Shown: positions 45,627 through 53,873 of the stretch, piece by piece
How the letters are laid out: every line of letters begins with the position of its first letter
Numbering within the stretch: the stretch's first letter is position 1
NCBI RefSeq assembly: GCF_004365355.1
Contig: NZ_SODP01000003.1
Location: 1,116,001 to 1,180,000, forward strand
DNA from: Kribbella pratensis
GTDB taxonomy: Bacteria > Actinomycetota > Actinomycetes > Propionibacteriales > Kribbellaceae
Direction: 5' to 3'
DNA length: 64,000 nucleotides
The notes under the pieces: model-generated
Database searches by the model: none
Seen by the model: only the letters and a program-made list of their open reading frames with translations
What the model was told of the DNA's origin: nothing
Position numbers and translations under genes: made by a program

Positions 45627-47909
45627 GTGCGCGATGAGTTGGCGGGGCAGCTGTCACAGCTGCGGGACCTGACCGGCCGGAGCCTGCGTCAGCTCGCCCA
45701 GGACACCGACACGAGCAGTTCGTCCCTGTCGCGGTACTGCTCCGGGCAGGCCGTCCCGCCCTGGGCGGCTGTCGTGGCACTCTGCAAGGCGGCCGGTCGC
45801 GATCCGCGACCGCTGCGCGAGGTGTGGGAGCGCGCCAAGGACGGACCGGAGACGGCACCGCCCGCTGCTGTGAGCGTCCGGAACGACCTGCCGCACGACG
45901 TCACCGCCTTCACCGGACGCCGGGCCGAGCTGGACGTGCTCCTGGCCGCTGCAGAGACTATGTCGGCCGTAGCCATCGACGGTATGGGCGGAGTGGGAAA
46001 GTCGGCGCTGGCGGTGCATGCTGCGCACAGGCTGACCTCGCAGTTCCCCGACGGACAGTTCTACCTCGATCTTCACGGATTCACGCCGGGACGGGAACGA
46101 GTCGAACCCGCTGAAGCGCTACGCGTGCTGTTGTCCGCACTGGGGTTACCGCCAGGCCGGATTCCGGATCTGCTGGCCGAGCGGGCGGCGCTGTGGCGGT
46201 CGGAGCTCGCGACCCGGCGCGCGATCGTACTGCTGGACAACGCGGCAGATGCAGACCACGTACGAGACCTCCTGCCCGGTGCCGGGCAGATCTTCGTCGT
46301 CATCACCAGCCGGCGACGCATGGTGGAGCTGGACGGCGTACAGCCCGTCTCACTCGACGTTCTGCCGAGTGAGGACGCGGCGCGGCTGTTCGTCGAGTCC
46401 GCGGGCGGAGCCCGCCCGGGCGACGTGGACGAGGTACTGCGTCGTTGCGGGAACCTGCCACTAGCTATCAGGGTCGCAGCGGCCCGGCTGCGGCACCGAC
46501 CGGCGTGGACGCTCGACACCCTGGTGGAGCGGCTGCGCGAGGGCGAGCTGGCGGTGTCGGACGTGTTCGAGATGTCACTGCGCCAACTCGACCCTGCGCA
46601 GCGGCGGATGTTCCGCCTGCTCGGCCTGGTCCCCGGCGAGGACATCGACGCGTACTGCGCGGCCGCACTCGCCGGGATCCCGCTCGCCAACGCCCGCTCG
46701 CTGCTCGAGGATCTCGTGGACGTCCATCTGGTCCAGGAGCCTGCTGCGGGCCGCTACCGGATGCATGACCTGCTCCGACAGGCCGCCCGCGCGGACGACC
46801 CGACCGCCGATCCGGTGCCGGCGGTCGCCCGGCTGGCCGACTACTACCTCAGCTGCATGCTGGTGGTGAAGAAGCAGATCCAGATCCTCATCCCGTTGCC
46901 GGTCACCGTGTCGCAGCCGCCGTCGGCGGTTCCCGAGCTCGACGGGCAGGACAGGGCCGTCGGCTGGCTCGATACCGAATGGGACAACCTCAACGCGACG
47001 TTTGCGCTGACCGTGCGGCTGGGCATCGACGTAGCGGCGGTCGGACTCGCACAGCTCGCCACGATGGCTCATGCGCGACGCGGTGGTTCCGTGCAGTTGC
47101 GCGAAGATCTCGAGGTCACCCTGCCCGCCGCCGAACGGCTCGGCGACCGTCGGCTGCTCGCCTCCCACCGGTATCTGCTGGGCAGCTTGCTGCTGCGCAT
47201 GGGCCGGCTGGATGACGCGATGTCGGAGCTCGAGAAGGCCAGTGTGCTGATGGCAGCGGAAGGCGATGCCGTCGGCGAGGCCATGTCGCTGTTCCAGCAG
47301 GGCGAGGTCCAGGAGGAACTCGGGAACGCGGAGCGCGCAGTGGAGCTCCTGGAGCGCGCGGTGGCCGTGGTGCCGCCGCACGAGGTCGCCGTACGCGGGC
47401 GACTGCGCAGCAGCCTCAGTCATGCCCTGCTGAGCCTCGGTGACTATGCCGCGGCCCGTGAGGTCGCTGCGGACGTGTTGGAGACGGCTCGGGAGACCGA
47501 CCGGCAGACCGCCCGGATGTGCCTGGAGGTGCTCGGACAGGCGGCACTGGGCCTCGGGGACGCCGAGACTGCGCTCGACCTCGCCGAACAGGCCGTAGTA
47601 CTGAATCGGGTGACCCACCACGCGTTCTTCGAGGCAATCAGCCTCGCGGACGTAGCTGTGGCATTGCTCCACCTCGGGCGCATGGAGGAGGCGGCAGACC
47701 GACACGCCCAGGCGGTCGCGATGCTCGAACTGGCCGGTGAGCCGGACCGACTGGCCCGAGTCCACCTCCAGTTCGCAAAGGCCTGCCTGGGCACCGGCGA
47801 CCGGGACACGGCTGCTCGGCACTTCCAGGAGGTCCTGGACCTCGCCACTGCTCACGGACTCGACTACCTGGCGCCAGAGGCGCGTTCCGGCCTGTCCCGC
47901 GCGTCCTGA
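45627..47909 (+). CDS. HTH-NB-ARC-TPR STAND regulator
   Basis: The 760-residue protein has an N-terminal HTH (SLRQLAQDTDTSSSSLSRYCSG), a linker and an NB-ARC ATPase with Walker A GMGGVGKSA (Lys125) and Walker B AIVLLDNA (199-206). The winged-helix part of the NB-ARC and about 300 residues of TPR repeats (EKASVLMAAEGDAVGEAMSL; ERAVELLERAVAVV) follow. This is the AfsR-like STAND design but with an XRE-like HTH in place of a SARP domain. Such proteins oligomerise on signal binding. Start GTG at 45627. A hairpin follows the stop. Confidence 0.93.
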   Translation: MRDELAGQLSQLRDLTGRSLRQLAQDTDTSSSSLSRYCSGQAVPPWAAVVALCKAAGRDPRPLREVWERAKDGPETAPPAAVSVRNDLPHDVTAFTGRRAELDVLLAAAETMSAVAIDGMGGVGKSALAVHAAHRLTSQFPDGQFYLDLHGFTPGRERVEPAEALRVLLSALGLPPGRIPDLLAERAALWRSELATRRAIVLLDNAADADHVRDLLPGAGQIFVVITSRRRMVELDGVQPVSLDVLPSEDAARLFVESAGGARPGDVDEVLRRCGNLPLAIRVAAARLRHRPAWTLDTLVERLREGELAVSDVFEMSLRQLDPAQRRMFRLLGLVPGEDIDAYCAAALAGIPLANARSLLEDLVDVHLVQEPAAGRYRMHDLLRQAARADDPTADPVPAVARLADYYLSCMLVVKKQIQILIPLPVTVSQPPSAVPELDGQDRAVGWLDTEWDNLNATFALTVRLGIDVAAVGLAQLATMAHARRGGSVQLREDLEVTLPAAERLGDRRLLASHRYLLGSLLLRMGRLDDAMSELEKASVLMAAEGDAVGEAMSLFQQGEVQEELGNAERAVELLERAVAVVPPHEVAVRGRLRSSLSHALLSLGDYAAAREVAADVLETARETDRQTARMCLEVLGQAALGLGDAETALDLAEQAVVLNRVTHHAFFEAISLADVAVALLHLGRMEEAADRHAQAVAMLELAGEPDRLARVHLQFAKACLGTGDRDTAARHFQEVLDLATAHGLDYLAPEARSGLSRAS

Positions 47910-47935
47910 GCTGTCCCGTCCCGTCCCGGGACAGC
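47910..47935 (+). terminator. Terminator hairpin after the STAND gene
   Basis: GCTGTCCCG (47910-47918) and CGGGACAGC (47927-47935) form a nine-bp stem with an eight-base loop directly after the stop codon. Confidence 0.65.
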
Positions 47936-48035
47936 CGTACGACGAGGCAAAAGCGCAGGTCAGGCTCGGATTCAGCGTCCCGGACCCACTGGCACGGGTA
48001 GTCCGCGGACCTCGGGGCCGGTCAGGATCTCGGCC

Positions 48036-48506
48036 ATGGACACGACGCCTTCGCTGCTCGCCCAACTGGATGCGTTGCCCGTGCTGTGGGAGGTGCGAGG
48101 CACCGTCCCCGCACCCGTCGGGTCAGTCGCCGACTTGTTGCTCGCCGTCGGCGAGGGACGCGTCGGCGACGACAACCTGCTCGTGCTGGCCCGGGCTTCG
48201 GCGGCACGACGGGGCGCGATGACGGTCGTCGGTACTGCGGGCAGGTACCGGGCCGAGCTCGCCGGCCAGGTCGAGCCGGTGGCGATCGAGGTGGACGACG
48301 CGCGGCTCGCCGTACAGAGCTGGTACGCCGGCGTCCACACCGCCACAGCGAGCGCTGAAGGAACCCTGGTGAGCCATCGCGTCCACCGGGTTCTACCCGA
48401 CCACCCGGGGTTCGCGCCGGGGATCGCCGAGCTCGGTCTGCGGGCCCGGATGGCCCGTGATCTGGCCCAGGTCCTGGATGTCATCGCCGACCGTCTCGGC
48501 TGCTGA
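48036..48506 (+). CDS. Small soluble protein, possibly SRPBCC-like
   Basis: I do not firmly recognise this 156-residue protein. It ends with a long helix (LRARMARDLAQVLDVIADRLG) after a strand pair (SWYAGVHTATASAEGTLVSHRVHRVLP), a layout seen in small SRPBCC/START lipid-binding proteins. It lacks signal or membrane segments. ATG at 48036; GGATC upstream is a weak ribosome site. It sits between the STAND regulator and a DUF4097-like gene, possibly as part of the same response. Confidence 0.65.
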   Translation: MDTTPSLLAQLDALPVLWEVRGTVPAPVGSVADLLLAVGEGRVGDDNLLVLARASAARRGAMTVVGTAGRYRAELAGQVEPVAIEVDDARLAVQSWYAGVHTATASAEGTLVSHRVHRVLPDHPGFAPGIAELGLRARMARDLAQVLDVIADRLGC

Positions 48507-48620
48507 CAGGCAGGGACGCCGGATGTCAGAGGCCGTGTCAGCAACGCGGCGGTCCGGTGTCAGGGCGGTCTTCGAAGCTTGTCCCAGTCGAACAACTCAA
48601 CGAATCCGAAAGGTACGACA

Positions 48621-49289
48621 ATGTCTACTTTCAACACCCCCGAGCCGATCTCCGCAGTCCTCGACATCCCCGCCGGCCGGATCGAGCTGGTCGCCGCCGA
48701 CCGGGCCGACACCGCCGTCGAGGTGCGGCCCGCGGACCCCTCCAAGAGCCGTGACGTCAAGGCCGCCGAAGAGGCAAAGGTCGGGTACGCCGACGGCGTC
48801 CTGCGGGTCGAGATCGCCGCGAAGAAGCAGTACTTCGGACCGTCCGGGTACGTCGCGGTGAAGGTCGAACTGCCCGCCGGCTCCCAGGTCGAGGTGAAGG
48901 TCGCCAGCTCCGAGCTCCGGTCCACCGGGCGTCTCGGCGACGTGGCGATCAACAGCGCGCACGGCTCGATCGACCTCGAGGACGTCGCGAGCGCCCGCCT
49001 CACCCTGACCGCCGGCGACGTCTCGATCGGCCGCCTCAACGGCTCCGCGGAGATCCGGACCAGCAAGGGCGACGTCCGGATCGCCGAGGCCGCCGCCGGC
49101 GCGCTCGAACTGCGCACCGACGTCGGCGAGATCGAGGTCGGCGCCGCCGCCGGTGTGTCGGGCTCCCTGAACGCCGGCACCACCACCGGCCGGATCGACA
49201 ACGCACTCAAGAACGCCGAAGGCGCCGGTGCGCAGCTGACCATCCACGCGACCACCACTGTCGGCGACATCGTCGCCCGCAGCCTCTGA
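48621..49289 (+). CDS. DUF4097-like beta-helix protein
   Basis: The 222-residue protein is rich in short strands (INSAHGSIDLEDVASARLTLTAGDVSIGRL, cut; TSKGDVRIAEAAAGALELRTDVGEIEVG, cut), the repeating GD/GxI pattern of DUF4097/adhesin-like right-handed beta-helices. There is no signal peptide. AAAGG precedes the ATG at 48621; the frame is open upstream. Function is unknown. In many actinobacteria such proteins follow regulator genes. Confidence 0.85.
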   Translation: MSTFNTPEPISAVLDIPAGRIELVAADRADTAVEVRPADPSKSRDVKAAEEAKVGYADGVLRVEIAAKKQYFGPSGYVAVKVELPAGSQVEVKVASSELRSTGRLGDVAINSAHGSIDLEDVASARLTLTAGDVSIGRLNGSAEIRTSKGDVRIAEAAAGALELRTDVGEIEVGAAAGVSGSLNAGTTTGRIDNALKNAEGAGAQLTIHATTTVGDIVARSL

Positions 49290-49330
49290 ACCTCACCTCA
49301 CCTCACCTCCGATCGAAGGAGTACGCCACG

Positions 49331-50554
49331 ATGTCCACCTCCAACGGCTTCACCGAAGCGGGCCTGCGCCGGCTGCACGACGTACTCGCCCGGCACGTCG
49401 ACTCCGGGAAGATCCCCGGGGTCGTCGCCCTGGTCAGCCGGGGCGACGGGGAGCCGCACGTCGAGACGCTCGGGACCATGCGCCACGACGGCGGCGCCCC
49501 GATGCAGCGCGACACCATCTTCCGGATGGCGTCGACGTCCAAGCCGGTCTCGATCTCGGCCGCGATGGTGCTACTCGACGAGTGCCGGCTGCGGCTCGAC
49601 GACCCGGTCGAGCCGTGGCTGCCCGAGCTCGCGAACCGTCAGGTGCTGAAGCGGATCGACAGCCCGGTGGACGAGACCGTGCCGGCGAAGCGGCCGATCA
49701 CGGTCCGGGACGTGCTCACCTCGACGTTCGGGCTCGGCATGGACATGACGATGATCGGTACGCCGATCATGGCCGCCCTGTTCGAGCAGGGCATCACGCC
49801 GAACGGACCGGTGCCGATGCCCGAGCAGGACGAGTGGATGCGCCGGCTCAGCACGCTGCCGCTGATGTACCAGCCCGGCGAGCGGTGGCAGTACCAGATC
49901 AGCAGCGACCTGGTCGGCGTCCTCGTCTCCAGGGTCACCGGTCAGTCGTACGACGACTTCCTGCGCGAGCGGATCTTCGAGCCGCTCGGGATGAAGGACA
50001 CCGGGTTCTGGGTGCCGGCCGACCAGATCGACCGCCTGCCTCCGCTGTACGCGCCGGACCCGGCGACCGGCGAGTTCCAGGTGTGGGACGAGGCGGAGGG
50101 CGGCCGGCACAGCGCTCCGCCGGCGTTCCAGGGCGGTGGCGGCGGGCTGAACTCCACCGCCGACGACTACCACGCGTACTTCCGGATGCTGCTGAACCAC
50201 GGCGTGCACAACGGCGAGCAGATCCTGTCCAAGCCTGCAGTCGAGCTGATGACCAGCAACAGCCTCACACCGGACGTACTGGCCGCACGCGAGACGCTGG
50301 CCCGGGACAACGTGCACATCTCCTTCGGCCAGGGACAGCAGGGCGGCTGGGGCCTCGGGATGGCCGTCCGCACCTACCGGGGCGACTATGCGCCGATCGG
50401 TCAGTTCGGCTGGGACGGTGGCGCGGGTACCTCGACGTACGCCGACCCGGTCAACCAGATCGTCGGCATCCTGCTCACCCAGGTCGGTACGACGGTGCCG
50501 TCCGCGGTGCAGCTTGCCGGCGATTTCTGGACCACCCTCTACCAGGCCATCTGA
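49331..50554 (+). CDS. Serine hydrolase, class-C beta-lactamase / EstB family
   Basis: The 407-residue protein has the SxxK motif STSK (Ser68, Lys71), a Tyr motif in WQYQISSDLVG and a C-terminal GWDGGAGTSTY region in place of KTG. This is the EstB-like esterase branch of the class C beta-lactamase/DD-peptidase clan. There is no signal peptide, so it is likely a cytosolic esterase. GAAGGAG lies seven bases before the ATG. A CCTCA repeat (49291-49310) lies just upstream. Confidence 0.93.
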   Translation: MSTSNGFTEAGLRRLHDVLARHVDSGKIPGVVALVSRGDGEPHVETLGTMRHDGGAPMQRDTIFRMASTSKPVSISAAMVLLDECRLRLDDPVEPWLPELANRQVLKRIDSPVDETVPAKRPITVRDVLTSTFGLGMDMTMIGTPIMAALFEQGITPNGPVPMPEQDEWMRRLSTLPLMYQPGERWQYQISSDLVGVLVSRVTGQSYDDFLRERIFEPLGMKDTGFWVPADQIDRLPPLYAPDPATGEFQVWDEAEGGRHSAPPAFQGGGGGLNSTADDYHAYFRMLLNHGVHNGEQILSKPAVELMTSNSLTPDVLAARETLARDNVHISFGQGQQGGWGLGMAVRTYRGDYAPIGQFGWDGGAGTSTYADPVNQIVGILLTQVGTTVPSAVQLAGDFWTTLYQAI

Positions 50555-50559
50555 CCAAC

Positions 50560-50591
50560 CGGCCGGACCGCTGAAGTCAGCGGTCCGGCCG
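50560..50591 (+). terminator. Terminator hairpin after the serine hydrolase
   Basis: A perfect 15-bp stem (50560-50574 with 50577-50591, CGGCCGGACCGCTGA and complement) flanks two bases, so the real loop is about four bases. It begins six bases after the hydrolase stop. Confidence 0.7.
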
Positions 50592-50606
50592 ACGGCTGTT
50601 CAGCTG

Positions 50607-50836
50607 TCATGCCCGAGCGCGCCGGTCACCGGCGTACCGCTCCAGCACCGCCTGGATCCGCCGGGCCGGCGCGGTTGCCCCGAGAGCGATCAGCCTGTCC
50701 AGTGCACGCTCCAGCGCCGGGACACCGGTCTGACGGTCGCCGGCCTCCAGAGCGGCTCGGCCCAGGCGTTCCTCGGCCAGAGCGAGCAGCAGGGGTCGGT
50801 TCGCAGTACGTACCACTTCAACAGCCTCCAGTTACC
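50607..50836 (-). pseudogene. TPR-like C-terminal fragment
   Basis: This minus-strand frame encodes LEAVEVVRTANRPLLLALAE and goes on with ALERALDRLIALGATAPARR, a TPR-like end as in large LuxR or AfsR-type regulators. It begins right after an in-frame TAA that overlaps the end of the peptidase gene, and has no ribosome site. It is likely the leftover C-terminus of a lost regulator. A 69-residue gene starting at GTG 50816 is the alternative. Confidence 0.35.
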
Positions 50837-52060
50837 TCAGCCGCAGCGACGGACGGCGAGGACGGCGTAGGTGCGGGCAGCGTGCAGTACGTCGGCCAGC
50901 AGCACGTGCTCGTCCGCGGCGTGGGCGTACCGGACATCGCCAGGCCCGTACTGCAGCGTCGGGATGGCCGCGCCGGCGTACAGCCGCAGATCCGAACCGT
51001 ATGGCGCGCCCTGGACTTGGGGGGCCGGCTTATCTGTGTCGATCACAGCCTGCACGGTATCGGTGAGCAGCGGGTCACCGTCCGGCAGGACCCCAGACGC
51101 GAATGCACCGCCCGGCCAGCTCACTTTCACCGGGTGATCGCGCAGCCAATCGTCCTCGATGCCGGCGACCGCGTCCTCGAAAGCCTTGCGCGCCGCATCG
51201 ACCGGCTCACCGAGGCGTACGCCGTACCTGCCCTCGGCGATCAGGCGGTCGGGCACGGTGCTCGCCCAATCGCCGGCCGCGATCGTGCCGACGGAGAGAG
51301 GGTTCGCGAGGTCGAGGTGCGCGAGCAGCGGATGCGGATCAGAATTGCGCGCGGCCTCGAGCTTCTGCAGCGCGGTCTGGATCACCGTGAACTTCTCGAT
51401 CGCGCTCACCCCGCGACTGCGTGTCGAGCCGTGCGTCGCCAGCCCCGGTACCTCCAGCCGGAACGTCAGCGAGCCCGCATTGGCGGGGATCACCGCTCCG
51501 GCTGTGGGCTCCGCGATCAGGCACGCCTCGCCACGATGACCGCGACGCAGTGTCGCGAACGCACCGAGTCCGCCGTCCTCCTCGCCGATCACCGTGTGCA
51601 CGGCCAGCGGCTTGCGCAACTGGATGCCGGAGGCAACAATCGCCGCCACCGCGCCGAAGATCGCCGCGACACCGCCCTTCATGTCGCAGGTCCCACGCCC
51701 CCACATCACGCCGTCCTCGATCCGCGCGTCGAAGGCATCACCCGGCACCACATCCACATGCCCGTTGAAGATCAGCCCCGGCGTCCCATCCCCACCCAGC
51801 ACGCCGACACAACCCCACGCCTCGCCCCGCTCGACCTCCATCCCCGGGAACTCCGGGTCGGACGTCAACCCCTCCAGGTCCAGCTGCCAGTGATCAACCG
51901 ACGCCCCAAGCGCCCCCAGCCGCTCAGCACACCACGCCTGTACAACGTTCTCGGCCGCGGTGCCGTCAGCGCTGGGAATCCGCACCAGCTCGCGCAGCTC
52001 CGCGACGATCCGCTCATCGTCGATCGCCGCCAGGACGGCCTGCTCGGTCTCGTAAGTCAC
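50837..52060 (-). CDS. M20-family metallopeptidase (ArgE/DapE-like)
   Basis: The 407-residue protein has the two-zinc M20 pattern: FNGHVDVVPG, then GRGTCDMKGG, then GEEDGG (catalytic Glu pair), and a C-terminal His in RYAHAADEHV. Family members remove acyl groups from amino acids or cleave small peptides (ArgE, DapE, carboxypeptidase). Start GTG at 52060, chosen because the peptidase domain begins here; the open frame further upstream crosses a repeated operator. The exact substrate is unknown. Confidence 0.92.
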   Translation of the reverse strand: MTYETEQAVLAAIDDERIVAELRELVRIPSADGTAAENVVQAWCAERLGALGASVDHWQLDLEGLTSDPEFPGMEVERGEAWGCVGVLGGDGTPGLIFNGHVDVVPGDAFDARIEDGVMWGRGTCDMKGGVAAIFGAVAAIVASGIQLRKPLAVHTVIGEEDGGLGAFATLRRGHRGEACLIAEPTAGAVIPANAGSLTFRLEVPGLATHGSTRSRGVSAIEKFTVIQTALQKLEAARNSDPHPLLAHLDLANPLSVGTIAAGDWASTVPDRLIAEGRYGVRLGEPVDAARKAFEDAVAGIEDDWLRDHPVKVSWPGGAFASGVLPDGDPLLTDTVQAVIDTDKPAPQVQGAPYGSDLRLYAGAAIPTLQYGPGDVRYAHAADEHVLLADVLHAARTYAVLAVRRCG

Positions 52061-52074
52061 GCCACAGGAATACC

Positions 52075-52111
52075 ACCGATCGGCCGACAAAGACTGACCG
52101 ATCGGCCGACA
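52075..52111. promoter_or_regulatory. Two direct operator repeats, 22-bp period
   Basis: ACCGATCGGCCGACA occurs at 52075-52089 and again at 52097-52111. Each contains the dyad CCGATCGG, and the 22-base period places both on one face of the helix. The sites lie 15 bases from the peptidase start and 74 bases from the divergent secreted-protein start, so a regulator bound here could control both. Confidence 0.65.
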
Positions 52112-52184
52112 GAATGTCCGTGCCGGTGCTGACAGCATTCCTCGGGAGACGGCCCGATCCGGGCCGGGGGGAAGGGAAACCGCA

Positions 52185-52649
52185 ATGCACCGCAAGAAGA
52201 AGATCATCATCGCCGCCGCAGCCACCCTTGTGATCGGCGCCGGCTCGGCGTTCGCCTACTGGAGCACGACCGGCTCCGGCAGCGGCTCCGCGACCACGTC
52301 CGCCGGCGCCAGCAACCTGGCGATCGCGCAGACCAGCACGATCGCGAACATGTACCCCGGCGACAGCGCGCAGACCATCAGCGGCACCGTCACGAACAAC
52401 GCGTCGAACAGCGCGTACGTCAACTCCGTCACGGTGAGCATCGCCAGTGTGACCCAGGCGTCGGGCGCCGGCGGCACCTGCGACGCCTCGGACTACACGC
52501 TGGCGAGCCCGACGATGTCCGTCGCCGCCGACGTCGCGGCGGGCGGCTCGGCGAACTTCACCGGCGCGACGATCAAGTTCAACAACAAGGCCTCCAACCA
52601 GGACGGCTGCAAGGGCGCGACGGTCAACCTGTCGTACGCCAGCAACTAG
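52185..52649 (+). CDS. Secreted protein with SipW/TasA-type signal peptide
   Basis: The 154-residue protein begins MHRKKKIIIAAAATLVIGAG and continues FAYWSTTGSGSGSATTSAG, the pattern of SipW-cognate signal peptides of TasA/camelysin-like fibre proteins. The mature part is a small beta-rich domain with Cys pairs and ends SNQDGCKGATVNLSYAS. The next protein ends almost the same way (SNQDGCKGATLKLTYSG). GGGGGAAGGG precedes the ATG. It is the first of four secreted-protein genes. No SipW peptidase gene is in the window. Confidence 0.85.
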   Translation: MHRKKKIIIAAAATLVIGAGSAFAYWSTTGSGSGSATTSAGASNLAIAQTSTIANMYPGDSAQTISGTVTNNASNSAYVNSVTVSIASVTQASGAGGTCDASDYTLASPTMSVAADVAAGGSANFTGATIKFNNKASNQDGCKGATVNLSYASN

Positions 52650-52748
52650 TTCGCCGCCGCGGTTTCCCAGGCCTGGGCGGGGCGCCCCCTCGACCCAGCG
52701 CCCCGTCCAGGCCGGGACCGCACGAACTCCGGGGGGAGTGAGCAGTAG

Positions 52749-53873
52749 ATGCGAGGCACGCGCAGCGGCCCGTTCCGGGTGATCAGGTTCCTGGTCGCCG
52801 GACTGTGTCTCCTGCTTGCCATGGCCGGTCTGTCGTACGCGGCCCAGCCGGCCAAGCCCGGCATCAGTTTGGGTGTCACCCCGGCCGGCCAGTCGGTGAC
52901 CCGAGGCCAGACAGCGACGTACACCGCCAGTGTGACGTCGACCGGCGGGTTCACCGGGGCCGTCTCGTTCGAGGCCACCGGCGGACCGGGCAGCGGGTCG
53001 GCCTCCTTCAGTCCGTCCTCGGTGACCCTGAGCTCCGGCCGTACGGCGACCACGACGCTGAGCGTGCGGACCTCGTCCACCACGCCGACCGGATCGGTCA
53101 CGCTGACCGTTCAAGGACGTGGCGCGAAGGTGAGTGCGACCGTCACTGCCGGCCTGGTCGTGAACGCTCCGATCGCCAGCTCGCTGTCGATGACCGCAAC
53201 CCCTGCGTCGATCACCCAGTCGCCCGGCGCTACTGCGGTGTTCGCCGTACAGCTGAACCGGACAAACCTTCCGGGACCTGTCACCCTGGCGGTCATCGGG
53301 GTCTTGCCTCTCGGCGCGAAGGCCACCTACACACCCGATCCGGTGACGGGGAACAGTTCGGCCCTGCAGATCACCACTCCGGCGACTGCTGCTGACGGCA
53401 ACTACTCGCTCTATCTCACCGCGATCGGCAAGGACCCGGCAGGAGTGCTGCGATTCGCGAACGTCACTGTGACGCTCGTCGTACAGCGCAACGGCAAGGA
53501 CTTCGCGATCAGCGGCAACCTGTCCGGTCAGTTGGCGCCCGGAGTCTCGCGACCTCTCGATCTGATGCTGACGAACCCGAACAAGAAACCCATCTCCGTG
53601 ACGAACCTGACCGTCGCGCTGACCTCGGTCACGCGGACGCAGTACGCCGTAGCTCACAACCTCCCGTGCGGGCCGGCCGACTACAGGATCACGCAGTACG
53701 CCGGAACGTATCCGCTGACCGTGCCCGGCGACGCGAGTGCCGCACTCTCGGGACTGCACGTACCGCAGTCGGCCTGGCCGCAAGTGGCCATGCTCAACAC
53801 CGCGTCGAACCAGGACGGCTGCAAGGGCGCGACACTCAAGCTCACGTACTCAGGCAGCGGGAGCGGATCATGA
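52749..53873 (+). CDS. Secreted Ig-like protein
   Basis: The 374-residue protein has a signal peptide (FLVAGLCLLLAMAGLSYAAQP) and two beta-sandwich modules (SLGVTPAGQSVTRGQTATYTASV, cut; SSLSMTATPASITQSPGATAVFAV, cut). A C-terminal domain like that of the preceding gene follows, ending SNQDGCKGATLKLTYSG. No catalytic motif is seen, so it is probably a surface or matrix protein. GGGGGGAG lies 11 bases before the ATG. It overlaps the next gene by four bases (ATGA). Confidence 0.82.
   Translation: MRGTRSGPFRVIRFLVAGLCLLLAMAGLSYAAQPAKPGISLGVTPAGQSVTRGQTATYTASVTSTGGFTGAVSFEATGGPGSGSASFSPSSVTLSSGRTATTTLSVRTSSTTPTGSVTLTVQGRGAKVSATVTAGLVVNAPIASSLSMTATPASITQSPGATAVFAVQLNRTNLPGPVTLAVIGVLPLGAKATYTPDPVTGNSSALQITTPATAADGNYSLYLTAIGKDPAGVLRFANVTVTLVVQRNGKDFAISGNLSGQLAPGVSRPLDLMLTNPNKKPISVTNLTVALTSVTRTQYAVAHNLPCGPADYRITQYAGTYPLTVPGDASAALSGLHVPQSAWPQVAMLNTASNQDGCKGATLKLTYSGSGSGS

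Noticed and set aside
49291-49310. CCTCA repeats before the serine hydrolase, resembling an anti-Shine-Dalgarno sequence
   Set aside because: Only four base pairs (CTCC with GGAG) can form with the ribosome site, too weak to claim regulation.
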